From Planctomycetota bacterium (lineage in GTDB: Bacteria; Planctomycetota; Phycisphaerae; FEN-1346): 12,685 nucleotides of DNA. This document shows, piece after piece, positions 1 through 6,612 of this stretch. The notes beneath the pieces are model-generated. The model saw only the letters and a list, made by a program, of their open reading frames with translations. It searched no databases and had not been told where the DNA came from. Where the stretch lies: positions 1-12,685 of the forward strand of contig JAPLMO010000484.1 in NCBI GenBank assembly GCA_026386995.1, in the 5' to 3' direction. The first letter of the stretch is position 1. Every line of letters begins with the position of its first letter. The translations under genes and the position numbers were made by a program.

Positions 1-873
1 GCGGAGTACGTGCTGGCGGCCGTCTTCACGCTGGCCGAGAAAGACGGCTTCCGCGTTACGGATAAGGTTTTGGGCATCGTGGGTTGCGGCAACGTGGGCG
101 GGCGGCTCGCGCGGCTGGCGGAGGGCATCGGCATGCGGGTCCTCAGGAACGACCCGCCGCTGGCACGCGAGACAGGCGACCCGCGATATGTGTCCATCGA
201 GGCCCTGGCCGAGGCCGACATCGTTACGTTCCACGTGCCGCTGGAGCGCAGCGGGCCGGACGCCACGTATCACATGATCAACGACCAGCGGCTCGCGGCG
301 ATGAAGCGCGACGTCACGATCATGAACTCGTCGCGCGGCCGTGTGGCGGACTCGGCGGCACTCAAGAAGGCCGTGGATGCCGGCCGCATCGGATCGCTCG
401 TCCTCGACGTCTGGGAAGGCGAGCCGAACATCGACCTTGACCTTCTTGACCGGGTGCATCTGGCAACGCCGCACATCGCCGGGTATTCTTACGATGGCAA
501 GATCAACGGGACGCGGATGGTGCTGGAGGCGCTGTGCCGGCATTTCGGCCTCGCGCGCGAGTGGGACCCCGCGCCGCTCATGCCGCCGCCCGCCGTGCCG
601 CGCGTCCGGCTGCCGGGCGGCCTCTCGGTGCAGCAGGCGCTCGGGCGGGCGATCCGGGCGGCGTATGACATCGAGGCGGACGATGCGCGGCTGCGAGAGA
701 TCGCGGGCCGGCCGCCGGAGGAGCGCGGCAAATACTTCAGCACGCTCCGCAAGAAGTACCCGGTCCGCCGCGAGTTTCCGTCGATGACGGTCGAACTTGC
801 AGCGCCCGACGCGGCCGTTGAAGCGGCGATCAGGGCGCTGGAATTTTGCGTCGAGATTCGCACCAACATTTAG
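1..873 (+). CDS. pdxB: Erythronate-4-phosphate dehydrogenase, 3' portion
   Basis: This enzyme oxidises 4-phospho-D-erythronate in the DXP-dependent route to pyridoxal phosphate and belongs to the NAD-dependent D-2-hydroxyacid dehydrogenases. The frame is open at the left edge, so the gene starts outside the window. Numbering from the GTG at 10, the Rossmann motif GIVGCGNVG lies at 22-30. The catalytic triad is visible as R109 (SSRG), E138 (WEGEP) and H155 (TPHIAGYS). The R-to-E spacing of 29 and the E-to-H spacing of 17 match E. coli PdxB R208/E237/H254. By that alignment roughly 96 N-terminal residues are missing. The C-terminal part (YDIEADDARLREI, RKKYPVRREFPS) matches the PdxB-specific dimerisation domain, which separates it from SerA and D-lactate dehydrogenase. 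The last codon and the TAG stop lie inside a REP element (see 867-900). Confidence 0.93.
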   Translation, partial: AEYVLAAVFTLAEKDGFRVTDKVLGIVGCGNVGGRLARLAEGIGMRVLRNDPPLARETGDPRYVSIEALAEADIVTFHVPLERSGPDATYHMINDQRLAAMKRDVTIMNSSRGRVADSAALKKAVDAGRIGSLVLDVWEGEPNIDLDLLDRVHLATPHIAGYSYDGKINGTRMVLEALCRHFGLAREWDPAPLMPPPAVPRVRLPGGLSVQQALGRAIRAAYDIEADDARLREIAGRPPEERGKYFSTLRKKYPVRREFPSMTVELAAPDAAVEAAIRALEFCVEIRTNI

Positions 874-900
874 CCGCGGTGCTTGCACCGCGCGTTTTTT
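867..900 (+). repeat. REP element A, overlaps the pdxB stop codon; terminator-like
   Basis: The conserved left flank CATTTAGC is followed by an 8-bp perfect stem CGCGGTGC (875-882), loop TT, GCACCGCG (885-892), then CG and six T (895-900). It is the same family as the copies around the RAYT gene, but with a different stem sequence that still pairs fully. The TAG of the flank is the pdxB stop codon. A GC-rich stem followed by a T-run is also the form of a rho-independent terminator, so this copy could end pdxB transcription. Confidence 0.85.
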
Positions 901-944
901 GACGAGCACGCGTGCGTTGTGCCAGGGGGCGGAAGGAACACGCC

Positions 945-959
945 GTGATTATCGGCTAA
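945..959 (+). other. Four-codon start-stop frame (GTG ATT ATC GGC TAA) upstream of the larA-like gene
   Basis: A good ribosome binding site, GGAAGGA (931-937), stands 7 bases before GTG 945. That frame reads V-I-I-G, then TAA at 957-959, then continues in the same frame as G-H-K-E-G and directly into the racemase ORF. The text on both sides of the stop reads like the normal N-terminus of a LarA-type protein. The TAA may be a nonsense mutation, a sequencing error, or a minimal leader ORF that couples translation to GTG 975. Confidence 0.6.
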
Positions 960-974
960 GGCCACAAAGAAGGC

Positions 975-2195
975 GTGCTGCCCGATACCGAGGTGCAGGA
1001 CCTTTGCAGGCACGCCCTGGTAGGCCTGGACCTGAAGGGCAAGCGCGTCCTGGTGCTGATACCCGACTCGACGCGCACGGCGCCGGTGGGCCTCATGTTT
1101 CGGACGCTGGTGGGCCTGGTGTCGCGGCGGGTGGCGAAGATCGATTTTCTGATCGCCCTCGGCACGCACATGCCGATGAGCGAGGAGAAGATCCTCAAAC
1201 TCCTCAATATGACGGCCGAGGAGCGCAAGAAAAAGTACGCGAAGGTCGGCATCTTCAACCACGCATGGGACGACCCGAAGGCCCTGACGACCCTCGGCAC
1301 CCTGACGGCCGCCGAGATGGACGCCCTGAGCGGCGGCCGCTACGCGCGCGACGTGCCCGTCGAGATCAACCGGCGCCTTCTGGACTACGACCGGCTGTTT
1401 ATCGTCGGGCCGACGTTCCCGCACGAGGTCGTCGGGTTCTCGGGCGGCCACAAGTACCTCTTCCCCGGCGTCGCGGGGGCCGAGATCATCAACTTCTTCC
1501 ACTGGCTGGGCGCCCTGGTGACGAACTGGGAGATCAACGGCGTCAAGGACACCGTGGTGCGGCGGGTGATCGACCGGGCGGTGGAATTCGTCAAGGTCCC
1601 GATCACGAGTTTCGACATGGTGGTCACGCGCGAGGGTCTCAAAGGGCTCTACATCGGCGACGCCCGCGAGGCGTTCTCCGCCGCCGCCGACCTCTCGGCC
1701 CAGGTCCACATCAAGTACGACGACCGCCAATACAAGCGCATCCTGGGCATCGCGCCGCTGATGTACGACGACCTCTGGACCGCCGGCAAGGTGATGTACA
1801 AACTGGAGCCCATCGTGGCCGACGGCGGCGAACTCATCATCTACGCCCCGCACATCGGCGAGGTTTCGCACACGCACGGCAAGACGATCGACTGCATCGG
1901 TTACCATTGCCTGGACTACTTCCGCGAGCAGATGGACAAGTTCTCGGACATTCCCGGCGGCATCATGGCCCACTCCACGCACGTGCGCGGCCTGGGCACG
2001 TACTGCAACGGCATCGAGAAGCCGCGTATCGCGGTGACGCTGGCCACCGGCATCTCCGAGGAGCGCTGCCGCAGGATCAACCTCGGGTACATGGACCCTA
2101 AGAGCATCCGTGCGGCAGAGTGGATCGGCCGCGAGAAGGAAGGCATCCTCCTGGTGGACCACGCGGGCGAGGTGCTGCATCGGGTAAAGGCTTAA
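975..2195 (+). CDS. LarA-family nickel-dependent racemase/epimerase (DUF2088)
   Basis: LarA proteins racemise or epimerise 2-hydroxyacids in the cytoplasm using a nickel pincer cofactor attached to a lysine. Numbering from GTG 975, the first start after an in-frame TAA, the key residues are D31-x-x-R34 (PDSTRTAP, LarA D72/R75), H65 (LGTHMPMS, LarA H108), H150 (TFPHEVVGF, LarA H174) and K160 (FSGGHKYLFPG, cofactor lysine K184). The H150-to-K160 spacing of ten equals that in LarA. A histidine-rich stretch, PHIGEVSHTHG, follows near residue 290. The substrate cannot be told: this superfamily contains racemases for several sugar acids as well as lactate. No LarB, LarC or LarE cofactor gene is in the window. 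GTG 975 has no well-spaced ribosome site of its own, and the better signal is at 931-947, cut off by the stop. It lies 23 bp before pfp, so the two are probably co-transcribed. Confidence 0.88.
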   Translation: MLPDTEVQDLCRHALVGLDLKGKRVLVLIPDSTRTAPVGLMFRTLVGLVSRRVAKIDFLIALGTHMPMSEEKILKLLNMTAEERKKKYAKVGIFNHAWDDPKALTTLGTLTAAEMDALSGGRYARDVPVEINRRLLDYDRLFIVGPTFPHEVVGFSGGHKYLFPGVAGAEIINFFHWLGALVTNWEINGVKDTVVRRVIDRAVEFVKVPITSFDMVVTREGLKGLYIGDAREAFSAAADLSAQVHIKYDDRQYKRILGIAPLMYDDLWTAGKVMYKLEPIVADGGELIIYAPHIGEVSHTHGKTIDCIGYHCLDYFREQMDKFSDIPGGIMAHSTHVRGLGTYCNGIEKPRIAVTLATGISEERCRRINLGYMDPKSIRAAEWIGREKEGILLVDHAGEVLHRVKA

Positions 2196-2218
2196 GATCA
2201 AGAAAGAGCGTTCGAGAC

Positions 2219-3511
2219 ATGGCCAAGGCGAAGAACGTGGTCGTTGCGCAATCCGGCGGGCCGTCGCCCGTCATCAACAACTCCATCCGCGGCGTCGTCG
2301 AGACGTGTTTCGCGATGCCCGAGAAGTTCGGGACCGTGTATGCCGCATGGCACGGCATCGAGGGCGTCCTGAAGGAGGAACTTCTGGACCTCTCGGCCCA
2401 GCCGCGCGAAGAGGTCGCGCTGCTGCGCACCACGCCGGCCGCCGGCGCGATCGGCACGTGCCGCTATAAACTTAAGGCCCAGAACGCCGAGGACTTCGCC
2501 CGCGTCATCGATGTGCTGAAGGCCCACAACGTCGGCTACTTCTTCTACACCGGCGGCAACGACTCGATGGACACCGCCAACAAGATCGCCCAACTGGCGG
2601 CCCAGCGCGGCCTGGACCTCGCGGCCACCGGCGTCCCGAAGACCATAGATAACGACGTCGGCGACACCGAGTTCAAACTCATCGACCACACCCCAGGCTA
2701 CGGCAGCGTGGCCCGATACTGGGCCTTATGCGTCCAGACCGCGAACGAGGAGAACATGGGCTCATGCCCGGCCGACCCCGTGCTCGTCATGCAGGCGATG
2801 GGCCGCAAGATCGGTTTTATCCCGGCCGCCGCACGCCTGGCCGACCCCCAGCGCGAACTGCCGCTGCACATCTACCTGGCGGAGGCCGACATCACGCTGG
2901 AGCAACTGGCCGACGAGGTGAGCGATGAACTCCGCGCCAGCGGCCGCTGCATGGTCGTCATCAGCGAGGGCTTCAGCGTGGGCGACATCGCCGCACGCAA
3001 AGATTCTTTCGGCCACGTGCAATTCTCGTCCTCCGGCACGACCGTGGCCCAGGTGGTCGTGAACTTCCTGAACGACAAGGGGCTGCCCGTCGGCGGGGCG
3101 GCGCGGTGCAACGTGCCGGGTACGGACCAGCGGCACAACATGATTTACGCCTCCAACGTTGACCTCGACGAGGCGTACAAGGTGGGCCAGAAGGCCGCCT
3201 TTATCGCCGCCGAGGAAGGCAGCGGCTGGATGGCCACGATCCTGCGCGAGCCGGGCAGCGTCTACCGCGTCCGGTACGACAAGGTTCCGCTGGAGGCGAT
3301 GGCGAACTCCGAGCGGAGGTTCCCGAAGAACTGGATCGCCCCGAACAATCGCGACGTGACGGACGACTTTTTGGCGTACGCCCGTCCGCTCATCGGCGAA
3401 GACTGGGTGAGCGTGCCGCTGGTGGACGGGCGGCAGCGGTTCACTCGCTTCAGGCCGATCTTCGCCGAGAAGAAGTGCGGGGCGTACGAACTTCAGGCGA
3501 AGCGCAAATAG
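2219..3511 (+). CDS. pfp: PPi-dependent 6-phosphofructokinase
   Basis: This enzyme phosphorylates fructose 6-phosphate to fructose 1,6-bisphosphate in glycolysis, and the PPi-using type is reversible. The ATG at 2219 gives 430 residues beginning MAKAKNVVVAQSGGPSPVIN, the usual PFK N-terminus; the frame extends upstream but overlaps larA and has no family match there. Donor-site residues point to pyrophosphate: GGNDS at 112-116 places Asp115 where ATP-PFKs have glycine, and PKTIDND at 140-146 supplies Lys141 with the catalytic Asp144. MGRKIGF and VISEGFS are the sugar-phosphate and late-core motifs. Asn114 replaces the aspartate of the commoner GGDD form; I believe this variant occurs in the PPi-type clade, but that needs an alignment. 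A purine-rich AGAAAGAG (2200-2207) is a weak ribosome site. The gene follows larA after 23 bp. Confidence 0.93.
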   Translation: MAKAKNVVVAQSGGPSPVINNSIRGVVETCFAMPEKFGTVYAAWHGIEGVLKEELLDLSAQPREEVALLRTTPAAGAIGTCRYKLKAQNAEDFARVIDVLKAHNVGYFFYTGGNDSMDTANKIAQLAAQRGLDLAATGVPKTIDNDVGDTEFKLIDHTPGYGSVARYWALCVQTANEENMGSCPADPVLVMQAMGRKIGFIPAAARLADPQRELPLHIYLAEADITLEQLADEVSDELRASGRCMVVISEGFSVGDIAARKDSFGHVQFSSSGTTVAQVVVNFLNDKGLPVGGAARCNVPGTDQRHNMIYASNVDLDEAYKVGQKAAFIAAEEGSGWMATILREPGSVYRVRYDKVPLEAMANSERRFPKNWIAPNNRDVTDDFLAYARPLIGEDWVSVPLVDGRQRFTRFRPIFAEKKCGAYELQAKRK

Positions 3512-3520
3512 AAGTAATTT

Positions 3521-3557
3521 CATATTTAGCCGCCCGCCTTGGCGGGCGCGTGTTGTT
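3521..3557 (+). repeat. REP element B between pfp and the AICAR formyltransferase gene
   Basis: The left flank CATATTTAGC (3521-3530) is followed by stem CGCCCGCC (3531-3538), TT, GGCGGGCG (3541-3548), and right flank CGTGTTGTT. All 8 stem pairs are perfect. It begins 10 bp after the pfp stop, in forward orientation, so a hairpin would form in any transcript running from pfp into the next gene. Confidence 0.9.
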
Positions 3558-3601
3558 ACACGAGGCTCAAAATCGCGACTGGTCAAAGAAAGGCACTGCC
3601 G

Positions 3602-4777
3602 ATGAGCAAAGAGATTGTGCTGCGTTACGGCATGAACCCGCACCAGAAACCCGCCCGCGTGTTCGTGGCGGAGGGCGAGTTGCCGCTGGAAGTGCTCAGC
3701 GGCTCGCCCGGCTTCATCAACATCCTCGACGCGCTGAACGCGTGGGCCCTGGTGAAGGAACTCCGCCAGGCCCTCGGGCGTCCGGCGGCGGCATCGTTCA
3801 AGCACGTCAGCCCGGCCGGCGCGGCCGTGGCCGAAGTGCTCTCGGACGCCGAGAAGAAGGCCGCGTTCGTCGAAGACATGCCGGACCTCTCGCCCTTGGC
3901 CGTGGCGTACGCGCGGGCGCGCGGGGCCGACCGCATGTCGAGTTTCGGCGACTTCGCGGCCTTCAGCGACCGCGTGGACGCCTCGACCGCCGAACTGGTG
4001 GCCCGCGAGGTCTCCGACGGCTGCATCGCCCCCGGCTACGACGCCGATGCCCTGAAAATCCTCCGCGAGAAGCGCGGCGGCAAGTACTGCGTGCTGGCCA
4101 TCGACGCGAACTTTCAGCCCCCGGCCACCGAGAGCCGCATGGTCTACGGCATCTGGCTCGAGCAGGCCCGCAACGCGGCCATCCCCGGGCCGGACCTCTG
4201 CAAGAACATCGTCACCAGGCAGAAGGACCTGCCGCCGTTCGCGGTGCGCGACCTGGTGGTGGCCACGGTGGCGCTGAAGTACACGATGTCAAACTCCGTG
4301 GCGTTCGCCAGGAACGGCCAGTGCATCGGCATCGGCGCGGGGCAACAATCGCGCGTCCACTGCACGCGCCTGGCGGGCTCGAAGGCCGACATCTGGTGGC
4401 TACGGCAGCACCCGCGCATCCTGGAGGCGAAGTTCAAGGACGGCATCTCGCGGGCCGAGAAGAACAACGCCATCGACCAGTATTTGCTCGATCACCCCAC
4501 GCCGTTTGAAAAGAAGGTCTCGAAGCAGGCGTTCGCAACGGCCCCGAAGCCGCTGTCGTCAAAAGAACGGCGCGAGTGGCTGGAGCAACTCGACGGCGTC
4601 AGCCTCTCGAGCGACGCGTTCTTCCCGTTCCGCGACTCGATCGACCGTGCCGCGCAGTCCGGCGTCCGCTACGTCCTCCAGCCGGGCGGCAGCGACCGCG
4701 ACGACGCGGTCATCCAGGCGTGCGAGCAGCACGGCATGGTGATGGCGATGAGCGGCCTCAGGCTGTTTCATCACTAA
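3602..4777 (+). CDS. Stand-alone AICAR formyltransferase (C-terminal half of PurH)
   Basis: It transfers a formyl group from 10-formyl-tetrahydrofolate to AICAR, the penultimate step of de novo IMP synthesis. The 391-residue protein begins directly at the AICARFT domain (LRYGMNPHQKPA, residues 7-18). The catalytic Lys67-His68 pair lies in FKHVSPAG, followed by CIAPGYD, KYTMSNSVAFARNGQ, IGIGAGQQSRVHCTRLAG, FFPFRDSIDRA, and the invariant C-terminal GLRLFHH. The MGS-like IMP cyclohydrolase domain of about 200 residues that precedes this in bifunctional PurH is absent, and nothing upstream in any frame resembles it. IMP ring closure must therefore be encoded elsewhere. The ribosome site is AAAGAAAGG (3585-3593) before ATG 3602. 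A REP hairpin separates it from pfp, so co-transcription with pfp is uncertain. Confidence 0.95.
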   Translation: MSKEIVLRYGMNPHQKPARVFVAEGELPLEVLSGSPGFINILDALNAWALVKELRQALGRPAAASFKHVSPAGAAVAEVLSDAEKKAAFVEDMPDLSPLAVAYARARGADRMSSFGDFAAFSDRVDASTAELVAREVSDGCIAPGYDADALKILREKRGGKYCVLAIDANFQPPATESRMVYGIWLEQARNAAIPGPDLCKNIVTRQKDLPPFAVRDLVVATVALKYTMSNSVAFARNGQCIGIGAGQQSRVHCTRLAGSKADIWWLRQHPRILEAKFKDGISRAEKNNAIDQYLLDHPTPFEKKVSKQAFATAPKPLSSKERREWLEQLDGVSLSSDAFFPFRDSIDRAAQSGVRYVLQPGGSDRDDAVIQACEQHGMVMAMSGLRLFHH

Positions 4778-4780
4778 CGG

Positions 4781-4813
4781 CACACGCGCCCGCCAAGGCG
4801 GGCGGCTAAATAT
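4781..4813 (-). repeat. REP element C (reverse)
   Basis: On the minus strand it reads ATATTTAGC, stem CGCCCGCC, TT, GGCGGGCG, CGTGTG. The stem sequence is the same as element B. It starts 3 bp after the stop of the AICAR formyltransferase gene. Confidence 0.9.
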
Positions 4814-4817
4814 TGAT

Positions 4818-4860
4818 GCCGTTCACATTTAGCCGCCCTGCTTGCATGGCGCGTGTTTTG
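4818..4860 (+). repeat. REP element D with extended left flank
   Basis: The extended flank GCCGTTCACATTTAGC (4818-4833) is followed by CGCCCTGC, TT, GCATGGCG (4844-4851) and CGTGTTTTG. The stem has one mismatch (C4838 opposite T4847), so this copy is slightly decayed. The 10-base outer flank GCCGTTCACA recurs in elements G and H. Confidence 0.88.
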
Positions 4861-4865
4861 CCGTT

Positions 4866-4906
4866 GCGCGTAAAGCAAGCCGGGCAATCTAAGTGCGAAC
4901 GACCTC
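4866..4906 (-). repeat. Decayed REP element (reverse)
   Basis: Lined up with element H, this stretch keeps CGCG, GCAAGC, GGGC, CTAAGTG and a diverged outer flank CGAACGACCTC. The stem no longer pairs, and there is one length difference. It completes a pattern of alternating reverse and forward copies upstream of the RAYT gene. Confidence 0.5.
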
Positions 4907-4910
4907 ATGC

Positions 4911-4946
4911 ACATTTAGCCGCCCTGCTTGCAGGGCGCGTGTTTTG
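4911..4946 (+). repeat. REP element E, immediately upstream of the RAYT gene
   Basis: ACATTTAGC is followed by stem CGCCCTGC (4920-4927), TT, GCAGGGCG (4930-4937), then CGTGTTTTG. All 8 pairs are perfect. It ends about 30 bp before the RAYT start codon. A second small dyad, TTTGCT (4943-4948) with AGCAAA (4955-4960), overlaps its right flank just before the ribosome site. Confidence 0.92.
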
Positions 4947-4975
4947 CTGTTTCAAGCAAAGCAAGGGGGCACGAT

Positions 4976-5554
4976 ATGGTCATCGCCTATCACGTCATTT
5001 TCAGCACCTATGGATTCTGGCTGCCGAATGACCCGCGGGGTTCATGGTCGGACTTCGTCGGTGCCTGGGAACTCGTTCGATTCGGCAAGGCCACCAAAGT
5101 GACCACGACTCGCTCAGTCGCCGCAGTTGCTCACGACCATTTTTTGCGGCGCGAAGCGAAGACGGCGCTTGAGCATCCGCCCGTCGCCTTTACGGGCAAG
5201 CAGGCATTGGCGGTGGGCCGCGGTTTCGCGCGAGCCGTAAAGGAAAGCGGCTACACCGTGCACGCCTGCACGATCCTGCCGGAGCACGTGCACATGGTCA
5301 TAGGCCACAGCCCTCGTTCGGTCGGCCGCATCGTGGGGCACCTGAAAGGCCGTGCAACTCAGCACCTGGCAGCCGCAGGCTTGTGGCCCGATGCCGAACG
5401 TCCCGTGTGGGGCAGGAAGGCCTGGAAGGTGTTTCTCGACTCGCCCGAGAGCGTCGCGGGCGCCATCGCCTATGTCGAAGCAAACCCCAAAAAAGAAGGC
5501 AAGCCCCGCCAGCGATGGTCGTTTGTCGGGCCGTTTATGCATGGTCGGCAATAA
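4976..5554 (+). CDS. REP-associated tyrosine transposase (RAYT, Y1 HUH family)
   Basis: RAYTs are relatives of IS200/IS605 transposases that cut and join single-stranded DNA at REP hairpins, and are usually kept as single-copy host genes. ATG 4976 follows AAGGGGG (4963-4969) and gives 192 residues. The N-terminus YHVIFSTYGFWLPNDPRGSW is typical of the family. The HUH metal-binding motif appears as H104-V-H106 in LPEHVHMVIG, and the nucleophile is most likely Y166 in IAYVEANPKKEG. Both catalytic elements are intact, so the protein is probably active. REP E lies just upstream in forward orientation, and the truncated reverse REP F starts at the stop codon, the bracketed arrangement expected for a RAYT locus. 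There is no accessory TnpB. The codons include more A/T-ending choices than the neighbouring genes (for example tat, att, tat, gga among the first fifteen), consistent with foreign origin. Confidence 0.92.
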   Translation: MVIAYHVIFSTYGFWLPNDPRGSWSDFVGAWELVRFGKATKVTTTRSVAAVAHDHFLRREAKTALEHPPVAFTGKQALAVGRGFARAVKESGYTVHACTILPEHVHMVIGHSPRSVGRIVGHLKGRATQHLAAAGLWPDAERPVWGRKAWKVFLDSPESVAGAIAYVEANPKKEGKPRQRWSFVGPFMHGRQ

Positions 5555-5571
5555 CACGCGCCCTGCAAGCA
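5553..5571 (-). repeat. REP element F (reverse), truncated
   Basis: AACACGCGCCCTGCAAGCA matches the first 19 bases of a reverse copy such as H: right flank, one stem arm, loop and the first three bases of the other arm. The rest of the stem and the TTTAGC flank are missing. The first two bases belong to the RAYT stop codon TAA. Confidence 0.75.
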
Positions 5572-5582
5572 ATGTTCAACAA

Positions 5583-5625
5583 GCCGTTCACACTTAGCCG
5601 CTCGCCTTGGCGAGCGCGTGTTGTT
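5583..5625 (+). repeat. REP element G, left half of an inverted pair (BIME-like)
   Basis: The flank GCCGTTCACACTTAGC (5583-5598) is followed by stem CGCTCGCC (5599-5606), TT, GGCGAGCG (5609-5616) and CGTGTTGTT. The stem differs from B by a compensated T-A pair in place of C-G. With element H it makes a near-symmetrical inverted pair, and the inner sequence GTGTTGTT ... AACAACAC is also complementary. Confidence 0.9.
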
Positions 5626-5637
5626 CGTAACCAACAA

Positions 5638-5679
5638 CAACACGCGCCCTGCAAGCAGGGCGGTTAAGTGTGAACGGCC
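5638..5679 (-). repeat. REP element H, right half of the inverted pair
   Basis: Read on the minus strand: GCCGTTCACACTTAAC, stem CGCCCTGC, TT, GCAGGGCG, CGTGTTG. The stem is perfect, and the flank has one change (CTTAAC for CTTAGC). It lies 4 bp beyond the stop codon of the reverse-strand HAD gene, so it could also act in the 3' end of that mRNA. Confidence 0.9.
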
Positions 5680-5683
5680 TCTT

Positions 5684-6574
5684 TTATCGCCACGGCGGCG
5701 TTTCGGGCAGCAATTTGTCGAACTCGGCGATCAGGCGGGCCTCGTACTCGCGGTCGTACCGGCCGGCGAGGAACTTCGGGCCGGCCTCACGCACGAATCG
5801 CTCCCACGACTCTTCCTCGTGGCCGGGGTTGATCGGATAAAACAGCGCCTTGTTGGCCTTGGCGGCCTTGAGGTCGCCTGGTGCGTCGCCGATCATGAGG
5901 ATGCGTTCGGGCGGGTACTTGCCGCCGGCGCCCATCGCAAGGTGGTCCTTCTTCGTGCCCATCTCCTGGCCGGCGATGATCGCCATGAACCTGGCGATGC
6001 CGTGCTCCTGCCACTCGCGCTGGAGGGCCTCGCCGGGCGTGGCCGAGACCACCATCATGTCGGCCTTGCCCGCAAGAAGTTCCAGGCTCTCGCGCACGCC
6101 GGGGAACGGCGGCACTTTCTTGACGACCTTCGCGACCATCTCGTTGATCGCCTTCGACCAGTCCAAGACCTGGGCGAGTTCCGCGTTGCCCGTCCGCTCC
6201 ACTTCTGCCGCCAGTTCGGGGTTCCCGAGGGCCTTCGCGCGGCCGGTCCACGCGGCCAGTTCCCTGAGGAGCGGAATATCGACCTTGCGCCGGATGACCT
6301 CCGACCGTTCCCTGAGGAGGTTCATCACGTGCTGGAGGGCGTGGAAGCGGTTGCAGCCGCGTTCCTGGGAGTAGAGGTTGACGAAGTCCCACGCGGCGCG
6401 GGCGTACTTCGAGACGGCCGCAAGGTCAAACTTCCAGATGGTCACGGGGCAGAAACACTCCTTGTGCTTCGGCTCCATGGTGTCGAACGCGCAGCCGTCG
6501 GAGTCGATGCCGACGAAGTACCGGCACGTGGGCTGAAACCCTTTCAGTTTCTCATGCGGATCGGGTGCGGACAC
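5684..6574 (-). CDS. HAD-superfamily hydrolase (probable phosphatase)
   Basis: HAD hydrolases use an aspartate nucleophile and Mg2+, usually to remove phosphate from small molecules. GTG 6574 is chosen because AAGGAG stands 7 bases before it; this gives 296 residues. Motif I is D24-S-D26-G in FVGIDSDG, motif II is the serine of MVVSATPGE, motif III is the lysine pair of GTKKDHL, and motif IV is GDAPGD in ILMIGDAPGDLKAA. All four are present, so the enzyme should be active. Between motifs I and II lies an unusually long cap region of roughly 150 residues containing WDFVNLYSQERGCNRFHALQ. The substrate is unknown. The gene is divergent from the SDR gene and convergent with the RAYT locus. An in-frame ATG at 6631 would start inside the palindromic element and is rejected. 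Confidence 0.85.
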   Translation of the reverse strand: MSAPDPHEKLKGFQPTCRYFVGIDSDGCAFDTMEPKHKECFCPVTIWKFDLAAVSKYARAAWDFVNLYSQERGCNRFHALQHVMNLLRERSEVIRRKVDIPLLRELAAWTGRAKALGNPELAAEVERTGNAELAQVLDWSKAINEMVAKVVKKVPPFPGVRESLELLAGKADMMVVSATPGEALQREWQEHGIARFMAIIAGQEMGTKKDHLAMGAGGKYPPERILMIGDAPGDLKAAKANKALFYPINPGHEEESWERFVREAGPKFLAGRYDREYEARLIAEFDKLLPETPPWR

Positions 6575-6612
6575 GGCCCGTCTCCTTGCTTGGGTTATCA
6601 GAGTCGCGGGTA

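Noticed and set aside
957..959. Recoded stop (read-through of TAA) in the larA-like gene
   Set aside because: No recoding signal is visible, TAA is not a usual recoding codon in bacteria, and other genes here use TAA as a normal stop. A mutation, error or leader ORF is simpler.
797..2201. Long open frames on both strands overlapping the larA-like gene
   Set aside because: They are Arg/Pro-rich or His/Asp-rich shadows of GC-rich coding sequence with no family match. The frame starting at 975 carries all LarA catalytic residues.
2762..3805. 347-codon open frame on the minus strand across pfp and the following spacer
   Set aside because: It lies opposite a clear phosphofructokinase and crosses a REP element, and its product resembles no family.
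4781..5679. CRISPR-like look of repeated short palindromes
   Set aside because: Orientation alternates, spacing is irregular, there are no uniform spacers and no cas genes, and a RAYT gene explains the repeats.
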